Source: Flavobacteriales bacterium
GTDB taxonomy: Bacteria > Bacteroidota > Bacteroidia > Flavobacteriales_D > Sanyastnellaceae
Direction of reading: 5' to 3'
NCBI GenBank assembly: GCA_015665315.1
Contig: JADFAK010000005.1
Location: forward strand, 1 to 64,000
Length of the DNA stretch: 64,000 nt
In this document: positions 44,768-53,420 of the stretch, piece after piece
How the letters are laid out: each line of letters opens with the position of its first letter
How positions within the stretch are numbered: the stretch's first letter is position 1
Program-made: the position numbers and the translations under genes
Notes under the pieces: model-generated
Told to the model about the DNA's origin: nothing
Seen by the model: only the letters and a program-made list of their open reading frames with translations
Database searches by the model: none

Positions 44768-44992
44768 ATGGGAATGAATTCAGAAAAGTCAGACGGGTCA
44801 ATACGATCCAATATAACAGTGGGTGCTGAGGTCGAAGTTGTTCAAAAACACCACCAACGATCAGGAGAGCTCACGACTGGAATAGTCAAAGGTATTCTCA
44901 CAAAATCACCAAAACATACGCACGGAATCAAAGTGATATTGGAGACCAATCAAGTTGGCCGCGTGAAACGTGTAATCCTTGATGAGGACTGA
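44768..44992 (+). CDS. ywbE: YwbE family small protein
   Basis: 74 residues. ITVGAEVEVVQKHHQRSGELTTGIVKGILTKSPKHTHGIKVILETNQVGRVKRVIL is the full pattern of the YwbE (DUF2196) family, small SH3-like beta-barrel proteins of unknown role, possibly linked to RNA or ribosome. The family size is 60-75 residues, so the gene is complete. The first Met was taken; Met3 is an alternative. It is preceded by a promoter element and stands alone. Confidence 0.88.
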   Translation: MGMNSEKSDGSIRSNITVGAEVEVVQKHHQRSGELTTGIVKGILTKSPKHTHGIKVILETNQVGRVKRVILDED

Positions 44993-45049
44993 TTTCAGCG
45001 AAAACTATTTTAAGAATCTATTACCTTTACTTAGAACGAAAGACTTAAA

Positions 45050-46318
45050 ATGAAGAATTGTTTATTAATGGCTCTAGCTCTTTTGAGCACCAGCATTTCC
45101 CCCCAAGGACAGTCCTTGCCAGCAGTACATCACTGTAAAACCAATCATGACCTCAGAGAGTTTCTCTTGCATAAAGATGGCCTTCCAACTTCGCATCCTC
45201 GTTCACAAGAAGTTGATTGCTATATCATCCCTGTGGTGATCCATGTGTATGGTACAACGCAAGGAGGCTATACAGTTGACGACCAGTTGATTGTTGACGC
45301 AATGGCCGACTTGAACAAGGATTTCCACGGCTTGAATGATGACTTTGACCTCGTCCACCAAGAATTTCTGGCCAATCGTGCGCAATTGCAAGACATCCAA
45401 TTTGCCTTGGCGCAATTGGACCCGTACGGACAACCCACTACAGGAATTGTGTACCACCCAGAGGCTGCTGGTTATGCCAATGGTTCCGGATACGACGACC
45501 AGATCGCCGCAGATGCGTGGAACAATTACATGTATTGCAATGTATACCTCATGAACGACCTGTTTGACGACGGTTCGACCAACAATTCGGGATATGCCTA
45601 TTACCCGAGTACTTCGATGTCCAATAACAATACTGCGAGAATTGTCTACAACGGACAATACCTGGGCGCCAATTGCGATTGGGAACCCGAATTTGCATCT
45701 ACCTTCACACATGAGTTCGGACATTGGCTCAATCTCTATCATACTTTCACCGATGGATGCACCTCAGGAAACGACCAAGTCAATGATACGCCGGCTTGTG
45801 ATTATCTAAATGACTTCTACGGTTGCCACATCAATGCATTTGCGCAAGCGCCACTCAATTGTTATGATGAGCTTATCAATGCCGAAAATTATATGGACTA
45901 CTCTGGAGCCTATGGCTGCTACAGAATGTTCTCTCTTGGACAAGCTGAGAGAATGTACGATGCGCTCTATTTCGATTCGCGATTTCCCTTATGGCAAGAA
46001 TCCAACTTGATTGCCACCGGGTTGCAAGACCTATGCGAACCAACAGTTTCCATTGAAGATGAGGTAGATCCAACCATTGAATTGGTGGTCTATCCAGTGC
46101 CATCTCGTGGAATAGTCAATGTACGCGGACTGAATTCTTCGACCGAAAAGCAGCGTTTTGAAATCGTCGATTTTCTAGGAAGGGTAGTTGAAAACGGAGT
46201 TTGGTCCCCAGATACTGTTGAACTCGAAATCAACTTACACCATTTGGAATCAGGTTCGTATTCATTTCGACTCCCACATCTTGGCATTTCTAAACCATTT
46301 GTATTGCTTGCCCAATAA
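45050..46318 (+). CDS. M43 (pappalysin-type) zinc metalloprotease, T9SS-secreted
   Basis: 422 residues with a signal peptide (MKNCLLMALALLSTSISPQGQS). The catalytic motif HEFGHWLNLYH starts at His221 and is the full HEXXHxxGxxH of metzincins; the Met-turn is in ENYMDYSGAYGCYRMFS near 280. Upstream, IPVVIHVYGTTQGGYTVDDQLIVDAMADLNKDFHGLNDD is typical for M43 enzymes of Bacteroidota. Several Cys pairs suggest disulfides. The C-terminal ~75 residues (LVVYPVPSRGIVNVRGL to LLAQ) are a T9SS type A domain, so the protease should reach the surface or medium. Its target is not known. Confidence 0.92.
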   Translation: MKNCLLMALALLSTSISPQGQSLPAVHHCKTNHDLREFLLHKDGLPTSHPRSQEVDCYIIPVVIHVYGTTQGGYTVDDQLIVDAMADLNKDFHGLNDDFDLVHQEFLANRAQLQDIQFALAQLDPYGQPTTGIVYHPEAAGYANGSGYDDQIAADAWNNYMYCNVYLMNDLFDDGSTNNSGYAYYPSTSMSNNNTARIVYNGQYLGANCDWEPEFASTFTHEFGHWLNLYHTFTDGCTSGNDQVNDTPACDYLNDFYGCHINAFAQAPLNCYDELINAENYMDYSGAYGCYRMFSLGQAERMYDALYFDSRFPLWQESNLIATGLQDLCEPTVSIEDEVDPTIELVVYPVPSRGIVNVRGLNSSTEKQRFEIVDFLGRVVENGVWSPDTVELEINLHHLESGSYSFRLPHLGISKPFVLLAQ

Positions 46319-46335
46319 GGAATTCACAGGCTGGC

Positions 46336-46917
46336 ATGACCGAACCTACAACGCATCGTCATTTCATCGTACACAAACCTTCGGGCATGATTTCTCAGTT
46401 TGTCCGCGACGGAAAACGAAAAAAACGTCTGCTCGGTGAATTACACGATTTCCCACCTGGCACGATGGCTGTTGGCCGATTGGATGAAAATTCTGAAGGA
46501 CTCCTTTTGCTCACTACCGACGGGAAAGAAAGCGAAAGAATAAGGGGGAAGCATGTTGAAAAAGAGTACTATGCCCAAGTGGATGGAGAAATTTCTCAGG
46601 AAGCAATTCGACAATTGAATCATGGGGTTGAAATAGGAGTGGAGGGAAGTAAATACACCACTTTGCCTTCCAAGTGTAGCAAAATATCCTCCCCCGATAA
46701 ACTGAATCTAGGTCAAGTAAGAATTCGAGATGATCGACACGGTCCTACAAGTTGGGTTTCTATCGTTGTATCCGAAGGAAAATTCCGACAAGTCAGAAAA
46801 ATGACCGCCGCTGTTGGATTTCCCACCCTTCGCCTTGTTCGCGTGCGCATTGGAAATATCCGTTTGAACGACATGGAATCAGGAGCAGTCGTTGAAATGA
46901 ACGAGTTCGACGCATAA
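46336..46917 (+). CDS. rRNA pseudouridine synthase (RsuA/RluE type)
   Basis: 193 residues. FIVHKPSGMISQF starts the catalytic domain and GRLDENSEGLLLLTTDG carries the catalytic Asp of the RsuA family. Later motifs are KEYYAQVDGEIS and SEGKFRQVRKMTAAVGFPTLRLVRVRIGN. There is no N-terminal S4 domain, which fits RluE-like enzymes (modifying 23S rRNA U2457 in E. coli). Exact target here is not certain. The start 17 bp after the protease stop may mean readthrough co-transcription. Confidence 0.88.
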   Translation: MTEPTTHRHFIVHKPSGMISQFVRDGKRKKRLLGELHDFPPGTMAVGRLDENSEGLLLLTTDGKESERIRGKHVEKEYYAQVDGEISQEAIRQLNHGVEIGVEGSKYTTLPSKCSKISSPDKLNLGQVRIRDDRHGPTSWVSIVVSEGKFRQVRKMTAAVGFPTLRLVRVRIGNIRLNDMESGAVVEMNEFDA

Positions 46918-46943
46918 GGCTTTAACCACTCCATTTTTTTATT

Positions 46944-46961
46944 TAGCACAAGGCAAATGAT
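46944..46961 (+). repeat. Dispersed 18-bp repeat, copy A
   Basis: TAGCACAAGGCAAATGAT, identical to 55417-55434. It resembles the 16-bp repeat with one or two bases missing (ACAAG-GCAAATG against ACAAGCGCAAATG). It lies 27 bp after the pseudouridine synthase stop. Confidence 0.75.
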
Positions 46962-47109
46962 GAAGAATGCACGAAGACCTGTTTATTAATTCTACAAATA
47001 ATCAACTGGAATCTCCTCCTAAACAATATCTTAGTTTCTTTCAATAGAAGCTAGTAGAAGTTAACAGTTTGTGCTACTACAAGCAAATGTCAAATTAAAA
47101 GATACAGCC

Positions 47110-47217
47110 ATGGCCAAAGGAACTGACGCTAGGAAAACAGTCAAGAAAGAAGCTTTGTTGACTCCAAAAGAGAAAAAAGCAGCGAAACGCGAAAAAAAGA
47201 ATAAAAAGGACTACTAA
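47110..47217 (+). CDS. Basic 35-residue microprotein
   Basis: A short ORF from ATG 47110: MAKGTDARKTVKKEALLTPK, then a lysine-rich tail ending KKNKKDY. Almost half the residues are Lys or Arg. The start, even codon use and isolation in a 425-bp gap with no other gene suggest a real gene. Similar short MAKG-type basic peptides occur in Bacteroidota to my knowledge. Binding to nucleic acid or the ribosome is likely from charge alone. Confidence 0.6.
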   Translation: MAKGTDARKTVKKEALLTPKEKKAAKREKKNKKDY

Positions 47218-47341
47218 TTTGTTTGTTCAATCTGTTTACGACTATGTTGAGGACTTTCAGATCGAAACGCTTATAGTTTCGTTATTTTCCTTGACACAGT
47301 CGTGATACAATATCGATTGTATTTGACTTCCTTTGTTTGGA

Positions 47342-47893
47342 ATGAAGAACAATTACCTATTCCAATCTGAGCGCTTGGGTTTTCGGACGTGGCAAGATGC
47401 AGACTTAGCTGGTCTGGCTGAGATCAATTCCAATCCCGAGGTAATGAGATTTTTTCCCGGAATCCCTACGACAGAAGATACTTGGGCTTTTATTCAGCGC
47501 ATGCAATTGCAATACGCCGATAATGGATTCTGCTATTATGCAGTCGAGATTTTGGAAACGGGGAAACTTGTCGGCTTTACTGGTATAGCTAAGCAAGAAT
47601 ACGAGGCCGACTTCACTCCTTGCATTGATATTGGTTGGCGCCTGGATCCTTCAGTTTGGGGCCAGGGAATAGCCACCGAAGGCGCACTCAGATGCGTCGA
47701 ATACGCCTTTCAGATCTTAGGCATCAACGAACTACTTTCAGTTGCACCCGTTCTCAATAAGCCGTCGATTTCCGTCATGGAGAAGATTGGCATGACTAAG
47801 GTAAAGGAGTTCTTGCATGCTGGCTTAAAAGAAAGCCCGAAGCTCCAAAAATGCGTGTTATACTCCTTGAAGAACAAGCAGTCCAAAGAATAA
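47342..47893 (+). CDS. GNAT family acetyltransferase (RimJ/RimL type)
   Basis: 183 residues from ATG 47342. SERLGFRTWQDADLAGLAEINSNPEVMRFFP is the typical start of the RimJ/RimL branch. The acetyl-CoA site is in DIGWRLDPSVWGQGIATEGALRCVEYAF (Q/RxxGxG/A-like WGQGIA), followed by ELLSVAPVLNKPSISVMEKIGM. It transfers acetyl from acetyl-CoA to an amine: a ribosomal protein N-terminus, antibiotic or metabolite. Substrate cannot be told. It stands alone. Confidence 0.9.
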   Translation: MKNNYLFQSERLGFRTWQDADLAGLAEINSNPEVMRFFPGIPTTEDTWAFIQRMQLQYADNGFCYYAVEILETGKLVGFTGIAKQEYEADFTPCIDIGWRLDPSVWGQGIATEGALRCVEYAFQILGINELLSVAPVLNKPSISVMEKIGMTKVKEFLHAGLKESPKLQKCVLYSLKNKQSKE

Positions 47894-48042
47894 ACCTCAC
47901 TTTTGTATTCTTATTGATTTCACAATAAATATGGATATATGTCTGAATTCCGCAATCCCTGGGTCCATAATAGCATACAAGCCATGTCGATTCATGATAT
48001 TTGCGTTTGAAGCACCAAATAGGCCTAATTAAGTTACGCGGA

Positions 48043-48933
48043 ATGAAGCAAGTGAAAGTGAAAATAGAAGGGGTGCCAGAGCACTACAACCTTCCTTGGC
48101 TAATCGCAGTTGAAAGAGGATTGTTTGCCGCTGTGGGCATTGACCTGGTTTGGTCGGAAAATAAAAGCGGAACAGGCGCCATGTGTCAGAATCTGCGAAC
48201 CGGGAAGTCAGATTTAGCCATTCTTCTCACAGAAGGTGCTGTCCTGGATATCAACAAGGGAAATAGAAGTAAAATTTGCTCCTTTTTCATTCAATCTCCC
48301 CTTATCTGGGGAGTGCATGTTTCTGGAGAAAGTGAAGCTACAAAGGAGAATTTCGCCACGTCCCGATTCGCTATCAGCCGATTTACCTCAGGATCTCACC
48401 TAATGGCCTTTGTCTATGCCAATAATTTTGGTCGCGAACTTGACAAGTCTGACTTTGAAATCGTCAACCACATGGAAGGCGCGCGAATGGCCATGAAAGC
48501 GGACAAGTCGCTCCTGTTTATGTGGGAGAAGTTTATGACGAAGCATCTTGTGGACTCGGGAGAATTCAGACGAATCGATGAATGCCCAACGCCATGGCCC
48601 GCCTTTGTTGTTGTCGCTAGTGATAAATTCATTGGCGCCAACAAGGAAGTTGTGAATCAGATCCTCGCCATTGTCCAATTGCAGGCGAAAGAATTGAAGG
48701 AAGATGAGTCGACCATCGACCTCCTCGTGGCGCGCTACAACCTGTCACTTGAAGACGCGAAGGAATGGTTCTCCTCAGTAGAATGGAGTCCAACTAGCAG
48801 CGTCGACGAATCTGTGTTGGAAAATGTGTCCAATACCTTGAAAGGACTGGGTTTGTTAGAAGAATGTAAGGACCCTGAAGATCTTTGCTCGTCCAATCAA
48901 ATTCCGCGTGGCAATTGGTCGATCCTCGATTAA
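48043..48933 (+). CDS. Cytoplasmic substrate-binding-like protein (NMT1/SsuA fold)
   Basis: 296 residues from ATG 48043. The pattern VKIEGVPEHYNLPWLIAVERGLFAAVGIDLVWSENKSGTGAMCQNLRTGKSDLAILLTEGAVLDINKGN is typical for the N-lobe of NMT1/SsuA/ThiY-type periplasmic binding proteins. Unlike transport components, there is no signal peptide or lipobox, and no ABC permease or ATPase gene is near. It may therefore act as a cytoplasmic ligand-binding protein or enzyme. It is closed by a strong bidirectional hairpin. Confidence 0.75.
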   Translation: MKQVKVKIEGVPEHYNLPWLIAVERGLFAAVGIDLVWSENKSGTGAMCQNLRTGKSDLAILLTEGAVLDINKGNRSKICSFFIQSPLIWGVHVSGESEATKENFATSRFAISRFTSGSHLMAFVYANNFGRELDKSDFEIVNHMEGARMAMKADKSLLFMWEKFMTKHLVDSGEFRRIDECPTPWPAFVVVASDKFIGANKEVVNQILAIVQLQAKELKEDESTIDLLVARYNLSLEDAKEWFSSVEWSPTSSVDESVLENVSNTLKGLGLLEECKDPEDLCSSNQIPRGNWSILD

Positions 48934-48942
48934 AGAGCATGA

Positions 48943-48983
48943 AAAAAGGGCTGACATCCCTTTATCGGAAGCCAGCCCTTTTT
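48943..48983. terminator. Bidirectional terminator
   Basis: AAAAAGGGCTG and CAGCCCTTTTT form an 11-bp stem with a 19-base loop between convergent genes. A/T runs on both ends suit both directions. Confidence 0.85.
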
Positions 48984-49000
48984 ATTTCCCTTCAAGTAGA

Positions 49001-49318
49001 CTAGTGACCAGTCTTAACTGCTTTTTTACCAGCATCGACAGCTTGTTTAGCTTCTTCTTTGGCACCTTCTACTGCCTTAGAACCTGCTTCAACAGCTTCG
49101 TCTGTCAATTCAACAGCCTTAGTGGCCAATGAATCTGCACCTTCTTTTACGGCGTCAATGGCATCTTCTGCCACCTCAACAGCACCTTCGGCTGCATCTT
49201 CTACTCCTTCAACTGCATTTTCTACACCATCTTTAACAGTGTCTGTTGCGCTGTCTGCAGAGTCTCCACAGGCACAAAGCATTGCTGCTGAAGCAAATAC
49301 TAAAAATAACTTTCTCAT
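49001..49318 (-). CDS. Small Ala/Glu-rich lipoprotein (LEA/apolipoprotein-like)
   Basis: 105 residues from the Met of MRKLFLVFASAAMLCACGDS, a lipoprotein signal with Cys17. The mature part is one long amphipathic helix of near 11-residue repeats, rich in Ala, Glu, Asp, Val and Lys (VENAVEGVEDAAEGAVEVAED, AVELTDEAVEAGSKAVEGAKEE), like LEA-type or YtxH-type stress proteins. It probably coats the membrane or helps in stress; function is not shown. The terminator at 48943-48983 serves its 3' end as well. Confidence 0.7.
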   Translation of the reverse strand: MRKLFLVFASAAMLCACGDSADSATDTVKDGVENAVEGVEDAAEGAVEVAEDAIDAVKEGADSLATKAVELTDEAVEAGSKAVEGAKEEAKQAVDAGKKAVKTGH

Positions 49319-49550
49319 GATCAAGGTTTTATTATTGACCGCAAAGAAACAAATTTTACTGAATTTCTATACAGTAGTACACAAGACATTCCAGATAGTT
49401 TTAAAAAGAGCGTTGATCTCGGATTAAAAGTTAACCCAAACTTTACATTTGACCATCAGTTTTAGCTAATCGTTATGCTTGTGTAAACCTTCGTTCTTAC
49501 GCTTTTATCGCGCGTATTGACCCCTTATTTTTGGCTCAAGAAGGAAAACA

Positions 49551-49883
49551 ATGAGCAAATCAAAGCAATTCGAAGATGATAGTGTCATGCTCTCAGCATT
49601 TGCAAAGGCGCTCGGGCATCCAGCTAGAATTGCGATTCTCCGATCGATTGCCGAAAGTGGGGGCGTGGTCTCGGGCGAAATAATTGAGGTGCCCATGCTG
49701 GCTCAAGCTACGGTATTCCAACATTTGCGTGAGCTAAAAAAAGCCGGACTTATAAAAGGAAGAATATTTGGAAGTCGCAGTCGCTATGAAATCAATTGGG
49801 AGTTTCTTCGCGAAAACCTTATCACTTTTGAAGATTTTTCAGATTTCTTGAAAGAAAACCATTCAGAGGATACGTCTAAGTAG
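49551..49883 (+). CDS. ArsR-type winged-helix transcriptional regulator
   Basis: 110 residues. DSVMLSAFAKALGHPARIAILRSIAESGGVVSGEIIEVPMLAQATVFQHLRELKKAGLIKGRIFGSRSRYEINWEFL is a complete ArsR-like winged helix (recognition helix AQATVFQHLRELKKAG). There are no obvious metal-binding Cys motifs, so its signal is probably not a soft metal. A DUF493 gene follows 22 bp later with its own promoter element. Confidence 0.85.
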   Translation: MSKSKQFEDDSVMLSAFAKALGHPARIAILRSIAESGGVVSGEIIEVPMLAQATVFQHLRELKKAGLIKGRIFGSRSRYEINWEFLRENLITFEDFSDFLKENHSEDTSK

Positions 49884-49894
49884 TTATGGTTGCT

Positions 49895-49902
49895 AAATTT
49901 GC
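49895..49902 (+). promoter_or_regulatory. TAnnTTTG element before the DUF493 gene
   Basis: TAAATTTG ends 3 bp before the ATG at 49906. If it is used, transcription would begin at or after the start codon, so either the mRNA is leaderless from a later site or the element is chance. Confidence 0.35.
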
Positions 49903-49905
49903 GCC

Positions 49906-50178
49906 ATGGATGAAGAGAAAATGAATCGCCTGCGTGCTCAACTTGATAAAGAGCACAATTGGCCTTCGATTTACATGTTCAAATTCATAGTTCCAAACGA
50001 AGCGCAGTCGATTGAAAGTCTGCGCGTTATTTTCGACGAATCGGTTGAGATGCGTGAGAAACTTTCGAAAAACGGGAATTATGTTTCCTTCACTATCAGA
50101 GAAATGATGCTCAATGCCGATTCAATTTTTGATCGCTATACAAGAGCCTCAAGCATCAAAGGCATTATTTCGCTTTAA
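49906..50178 (+). CDS. DUF493 (YbeD-like) small protein
   Basis: 90 residues of ferredoxin-like fold: WPSIYMFKFIVPNEAQSIESLRVIF, MREKLSKNGNYVSFTIREMMLNADSIFDRYTRASSIKGIISL. This matches the DUF493/YbeD family, whose E. coli member is thought to have a regulatory ACT-like fold. Role unknown. It is followed 11 bp later by a small membrane-protein gene and may share its transcript. Confidence 0.85.
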   Translation: MDEEKMNRLRAQLDKEHNWPSIYMFKFIVPNEAQSIESLRVIFDESVEMREKLSKNGNYVSFTIREMMLNADSIFDRYTRASSIKGIISL

Positions 50179-50189
50179 CCCCCAACTCC

Positions 50190-50546
50190 ATGGAAACTCT
50201 TCGCCTGGCATTACTTGTTACTTTGCTCGCATTGCTAGCCTATATCCTTTATAAAAAGCTGCTTACGCGCATGCAAAGGGGGAACCTCGTGCAGAACTAC
50301 ATCGAGTTTGAAGATCCGAAGAAGTTAGGAGACGGGAAATATCGCATTGACGTTAATTTCCCACAAACGGAGAAAGTGACTTTGCTTTTGCTTGGCCCAG
50401 ACGGGCAAATATTGAGCACTCTTTTAGATGATACTGTGCAGACAGGCGAACAGAGTTTCGATATCGAACTCGCTCCTGGAACCGGTAAACATTCCCTGGC
50501 CTTGAAAAGCGAACGTCAAAGTACAGAATGCTTTATTCATGCCTGA
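50190..50546 (+). CDS. Small membrane-anchored protein, unknown
   Basis: 118 residues. One N-terminal membrane helix (METLRLALLVTLLALLAYILY), then a basic patch and a C-terminal beta-sandwich-like part (KYRIDVNFPQTEKVTLLLLGPDGQILSTLLDDTVQTGEQSFDIELAPG), similar in pattern to FlgD-/T9SS-type Ig folds but without a sorting signal. It ends one base from the convergent argS stop. Function unknown. Confidence 0.6.
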   Translation: METLRLALLVTLLALLAYILYKKLLTRMQRGNLVQNYIEFEDPKKLGDGKYRIDVNFPQTEKVTLLLLGPDGQILSTLLDDTVQTGEQSFDIELAPGTGKHSLALKSERQSTECFIHA

Positions 50547-50547
50547 G

Positions 50548-52458
50548 TTACATTCTTTCCGGCATTTCTATTCCCAATAATCCCATGCCCGTTTTCAGGG
50601 TATCTCCCATCTTCGATGAAAGGGCTACGCGGAAATCTCGGCGGTTTGGATCTTCCTCTTTCAAAATCGGATTGCTCTGATAGAAAGACGAATACTCTTT
50701 GACCAGCTCGAAGCAATATGAACTAATTACCGACGGATCGTAGGCCATGGCAGCGTCAGAGATAATTCCCGGAAAATCGTGCAGTTTGATGAGCAATGAC
50801 TTTTCGGTGGGAGACAAGTTGAAATTTGTTTCCAACGTAGCGGGAAGGGCCTGATCATATCCACGTAATAAAGCACGTGTTCGCACATAGTTGAACTGCA
50901 AGTAAGGTCCCGTGTTTCCATTAAAGTCAACCGATTCGGTCGGATCAAACATCATGTTTCGCTTAGGGTCAACGCGCAGAAGGAAGTATTTTAGTGCGCC
51001 GTGACCAATGATCTTAAACAACTTTTGTCGTTCCTCTTCAGCCAAACCTTCCAGTTTGCCCAATTCAGTCGTAATTTCACCCGCAGTAGCGGTCATCTGC
51101 GCCATAAGATCGTCAGCATCTACCACAGTTCCTTCACGAGATTTCATCTTTCCAGAAGGGAGTTCAACCATGCCATAACTCAAATGGAAATTGTCCTTGG
51201 CCTGCTCAAAACCTAGTTTGCTCAAAATGTGGAACAATACCTTAAAGTGGTACTCTTGTTCGTTTCCAACCGTATAAATTTGGTAGGTGAGAGATGGATA
51301 ATCCTGAAATCGCAGAATGGCAGTGCCAATGTCCTGAGTCATATATACAGCAGTTCCATCCCCACGTAGGACCAATTTCTCATCCATGCCGTCGGCCGTC
51401 AAATCACACCATACCGATCCATCTTCTTTCTTAAAGAATACTCCTTTGTCAATTCCAGCTTCGACCTCTTCCTTGCCTTTGAGGTAAGTATTGCTTTCAT
51501 AATAAAGTTTGTCAAAGGTCACACCCATTTCGCGATAGGTGTCTTCAAATCCCTTGTAAACCCATGCGTTCATAGTTTCCCATAATCCATACACTTCTGG
51601 ATCTTTGGCCTCCCATTTTTGGAGCATTTCTTGAGCCGCCAGTAATATTGGAGCCTGCTTCCCTGCTTGGTCCAATAGCGACTTCATTAGTTTTAATTGC
51701 TGCTTCTCGGTCTCATCAAGCTCCGCCGACTTTCCTTTGTTGGTGAGCATCTTGTTGTATTCCACAACATCTTCGACGTTCTTTAGAAGATACTCGGCAC
51801 TTGCTAGCTCTTGTGCAAGTTGCTTGATTTCCTCTTTGTATTGTTTGTCAAATGCGACGTAGTACTTGCCGACTAGATGATCGCCTTTTAAACCCGATGT
51901 TTCAGGCGTTTCACCTTCTCCGTATCGTTGCCAGGCCAACATACTCTTGCAAATATGAATTCCTCGATCGTTGATGATTTGAACCTTGATAACATCGTGT
52001 CCATGAGCCGCTAGAATCCGGGCGACCGAATACCCTAGAAAGTTGTTGCGTAGGTGTCCTAGGTGCAATGGTTTATTGGTATTCGGAGATGAATACTCGA
52101 CCATAACCTGACCCTTTGATTTTGGCGCTGCTAGTCCAAAACGCTCTTCGTGCAATATAGAATTGAAGTAATTGAGCCAGTAGGCCTCGGATATAACCAA
52201 GTTTAAGAATCCCTTGACTACGTTGTAGCCCACTATTTCTTCGCAGTGTTCGACTAGGTATTCACCCAATATGGCTCCAGTCTCGGGAGGAGACTTCTTG
52301 GAAAAACGAACGAATGGAAAAACAACAACAGTCAATTCCCCTTCAAAATCCTTGGATGTCTTTTGAAGCTGAAGTTGCTTTGGATCTAAGTCATGCCCGA
52401 ACAAACTAGAGATTCCTTCGATGCATTTACTGATTAATATGTCTTCAATTCGTTTCAT
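50548..52458 (-). CDS. argS: Arginyl-tRNA synthetase
   Basis: 636 residues, class I synthetase. The HIGH motif is HLGH in SPNTNKPLHLGHLRNNFLG near 125. ELPSGKMKSREGTVVDADDL near 415 carries the KMSKS-like loop. The N-terminal additional domain (1-110) and C-terminal DALR anticodon-binding helices (from about 515) are present. It charges tRNA-Arg. Its start overlaps the CtlX gene stop by 14 bp, and that gene follows arginase, so an essential gene is coupled to two arginine-consuming enzymes. Confidence 0.96.
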   Translation of the reverse strand: MKRIEDILISKCIEGISSLFGHDLDPKQLQLQKTSKDFEGELTVVVFPFVRFSKKSPPETGAILGEYLVEHCEEIVGYNVVKGFLNLVISEAYWLNYFNSILHEERFGLAAPKSKGQVMVEYSSPNTNKPLHLGHLRNNFLGYSVARILAAHGHDVIKVQIINDRGIHICKSMLAWQRYGEGETPETSGLKGDHLVGKYYVAFDKQYKEEIKQLAQELASAEYLLKNVEDVVEYNKMLTNKGKSAELDETEKQQLKLMKSLLDQAGKQAPILLAAQEMLQKWEAKDPEVYGLWETMNAWVYKGFEDTYREMGVTFDKLYYESNTYLKGKEEVEAGIDKGVFFKKEDGSVWCDLTADGMDEKLVLRGDGTAVYMTQDIGTAILRFQDYPSLTYQIYTVGNEQEYHFKVLFHILSKLGFEQAKDNFHLSYGMVELPSGKMKSREGTVVDADDLMAQMTATAGEITTELGKLEGLAEEERQKLFKIIGHGALKYFLLRVDPKRNMMFDPTESVDFNGNTGPYLQFNYVRTRALLRGYDQALPATLETNFNLSPTEKSLLIKLHDFPGIISDAAMAYDPSVISSYCFELVKEYSSFYQSNPILKEEDPNRRDFRVALSSKMGDTLKTGMGLLGIEMPERM

Positions 52459-53398
52459 TCTGTATTCGGGGTAAAAATATTTCGGCGATCATGCAACGAG
52501 CACTTCCTCCGCCGTAATTCTCTATTGTCTGCAAATCAACATAAACTAACTTGCCAAAAGCCTCTAACTGCTTCGCCTGCTTTGTTGTCAATGACTCTCT
52601 TGCTCTGGCCGACATAACTATAATAGCGTCGCCTGAGCCAGTTCGCAATTCGAGTATGTTGCCTGCAAAATTATCTATTTGATCCAAACTGAGGTCGATA
52701 AGCTCAAGACCACTTTCTTTCAGGGATGAGATAACGCTTTCTCTTTCCTCCGAGTCGGCGATGCTCTCAGTGCAAACAACCGCAAAACCGTTTCCAATGC
52801 TCATCATGACATTGGTATGGTAGATAAGGTGTTGCTGTCCGTTCACACGGTGGTAGGCTTTAAAAAGAATAGGAGAGTAACCCATTTCAGCACAAAAGTG
52901 AGCCACAGCTTTCTCATCTGTCCGACCCGAAAGCGCAGCATAACACATGCGATTCTTGCGATCCAATACCATGCTGCCGGTCCCCTCGAGAAATTTACCA
53001 TGCTCCTCGAATTCGGTAAAATCAAAAACTCCCTCCAAAGCAAAATTGAATTCATCCTTGATCGTCTTGAACACGTCATCTCGCCGTTCCATTCTTCTGT
53101 TCTCCGCAAGCATAGGGTAGAGGCACACAATCTTGTTGCTGTGGAAGCTGATCCAATTGTTGGGAAAAAGAGCGTCTGGTGTTTCAGGTTCAACGGTGTC
53201 ATTCACCACAATAACTTGGACTCCATGGTCTTGTAAAGCAAGAACGAGGCTCTCAAATTCCTTCTGAGCCAATTCGTTTGCATCCACATCTAGCCCCGAA
53301 TCCTGTTGGAAATGATTGTCTACTGCAGTCTCTTGATTCATTCGGAAACTAGCCGGTCGAATCATCAAGACGCAATCGGTCGTTTGTGAATGAGTCAT
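52445..53398 (-). CDS. ctlX: CtlX-type guanidino-group hydrolase (arginine deiminase-related)
   Basis: 317 residues from the Met of MTHSQTTDCVLMIRPASFRMNQETAVDNHFQQ. A longer frame from 53473 would overlap arginase; the chosen start lies 22 bp after its stop. The amidinotransferase-like propeller shows DALFPNNWISFH, EGTGSMVLDRKNRMCYAALSGR, YHTNVMMSIGNGFAVVC (catalytic His) and GGGSARCMIAEIFLP, with the nucleophile Cys. Family members are annotated as citrulline-utilisation hydrolases; the exact substrate (arginine, citrulline or related) is uncertain. It is the middle gene of a leftward operon with arginase and argS. Confidence 0.85.
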   Translation of the reverse strand: MTHSQTTDCVLMIRPASFRMNQETAVDNHFQQDSGLDVDANELAQKEFESLVLALQDHGVQVIVVNDTVEPETPDALFPNNWISFHSNKIVCLYPMLAENRRMERRDDVFKTIKDEFNFALEGVFDFTEFEEHGKFLEGTGSMVLDRKNRMCYAALSGRTDEKAVAHFCAEMGYSPILFKAYHRVNGQQHLIYHTNVMMSIGNGFAVVCTESIADSEERESVISSLKESGLELIDLSLDQIDNFAGNILELRTGSGDAIIVMSARARESLTTKQAKQLEAFGKLVYVDLQTIENYGGGSARCMIAEIFLPRIQNETN

Positions 53399-53420
53399 AA
53401 ATACGATGTATAAGGAAGGC

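Noticed and set aside
45838-45856. Sixth copy of the 16-bp word (ATTTGCGCAAGCGCC)
   Set aside because: Only short parts agree and in mixed order; it is within the M43 protease coding sequence and not a real match.
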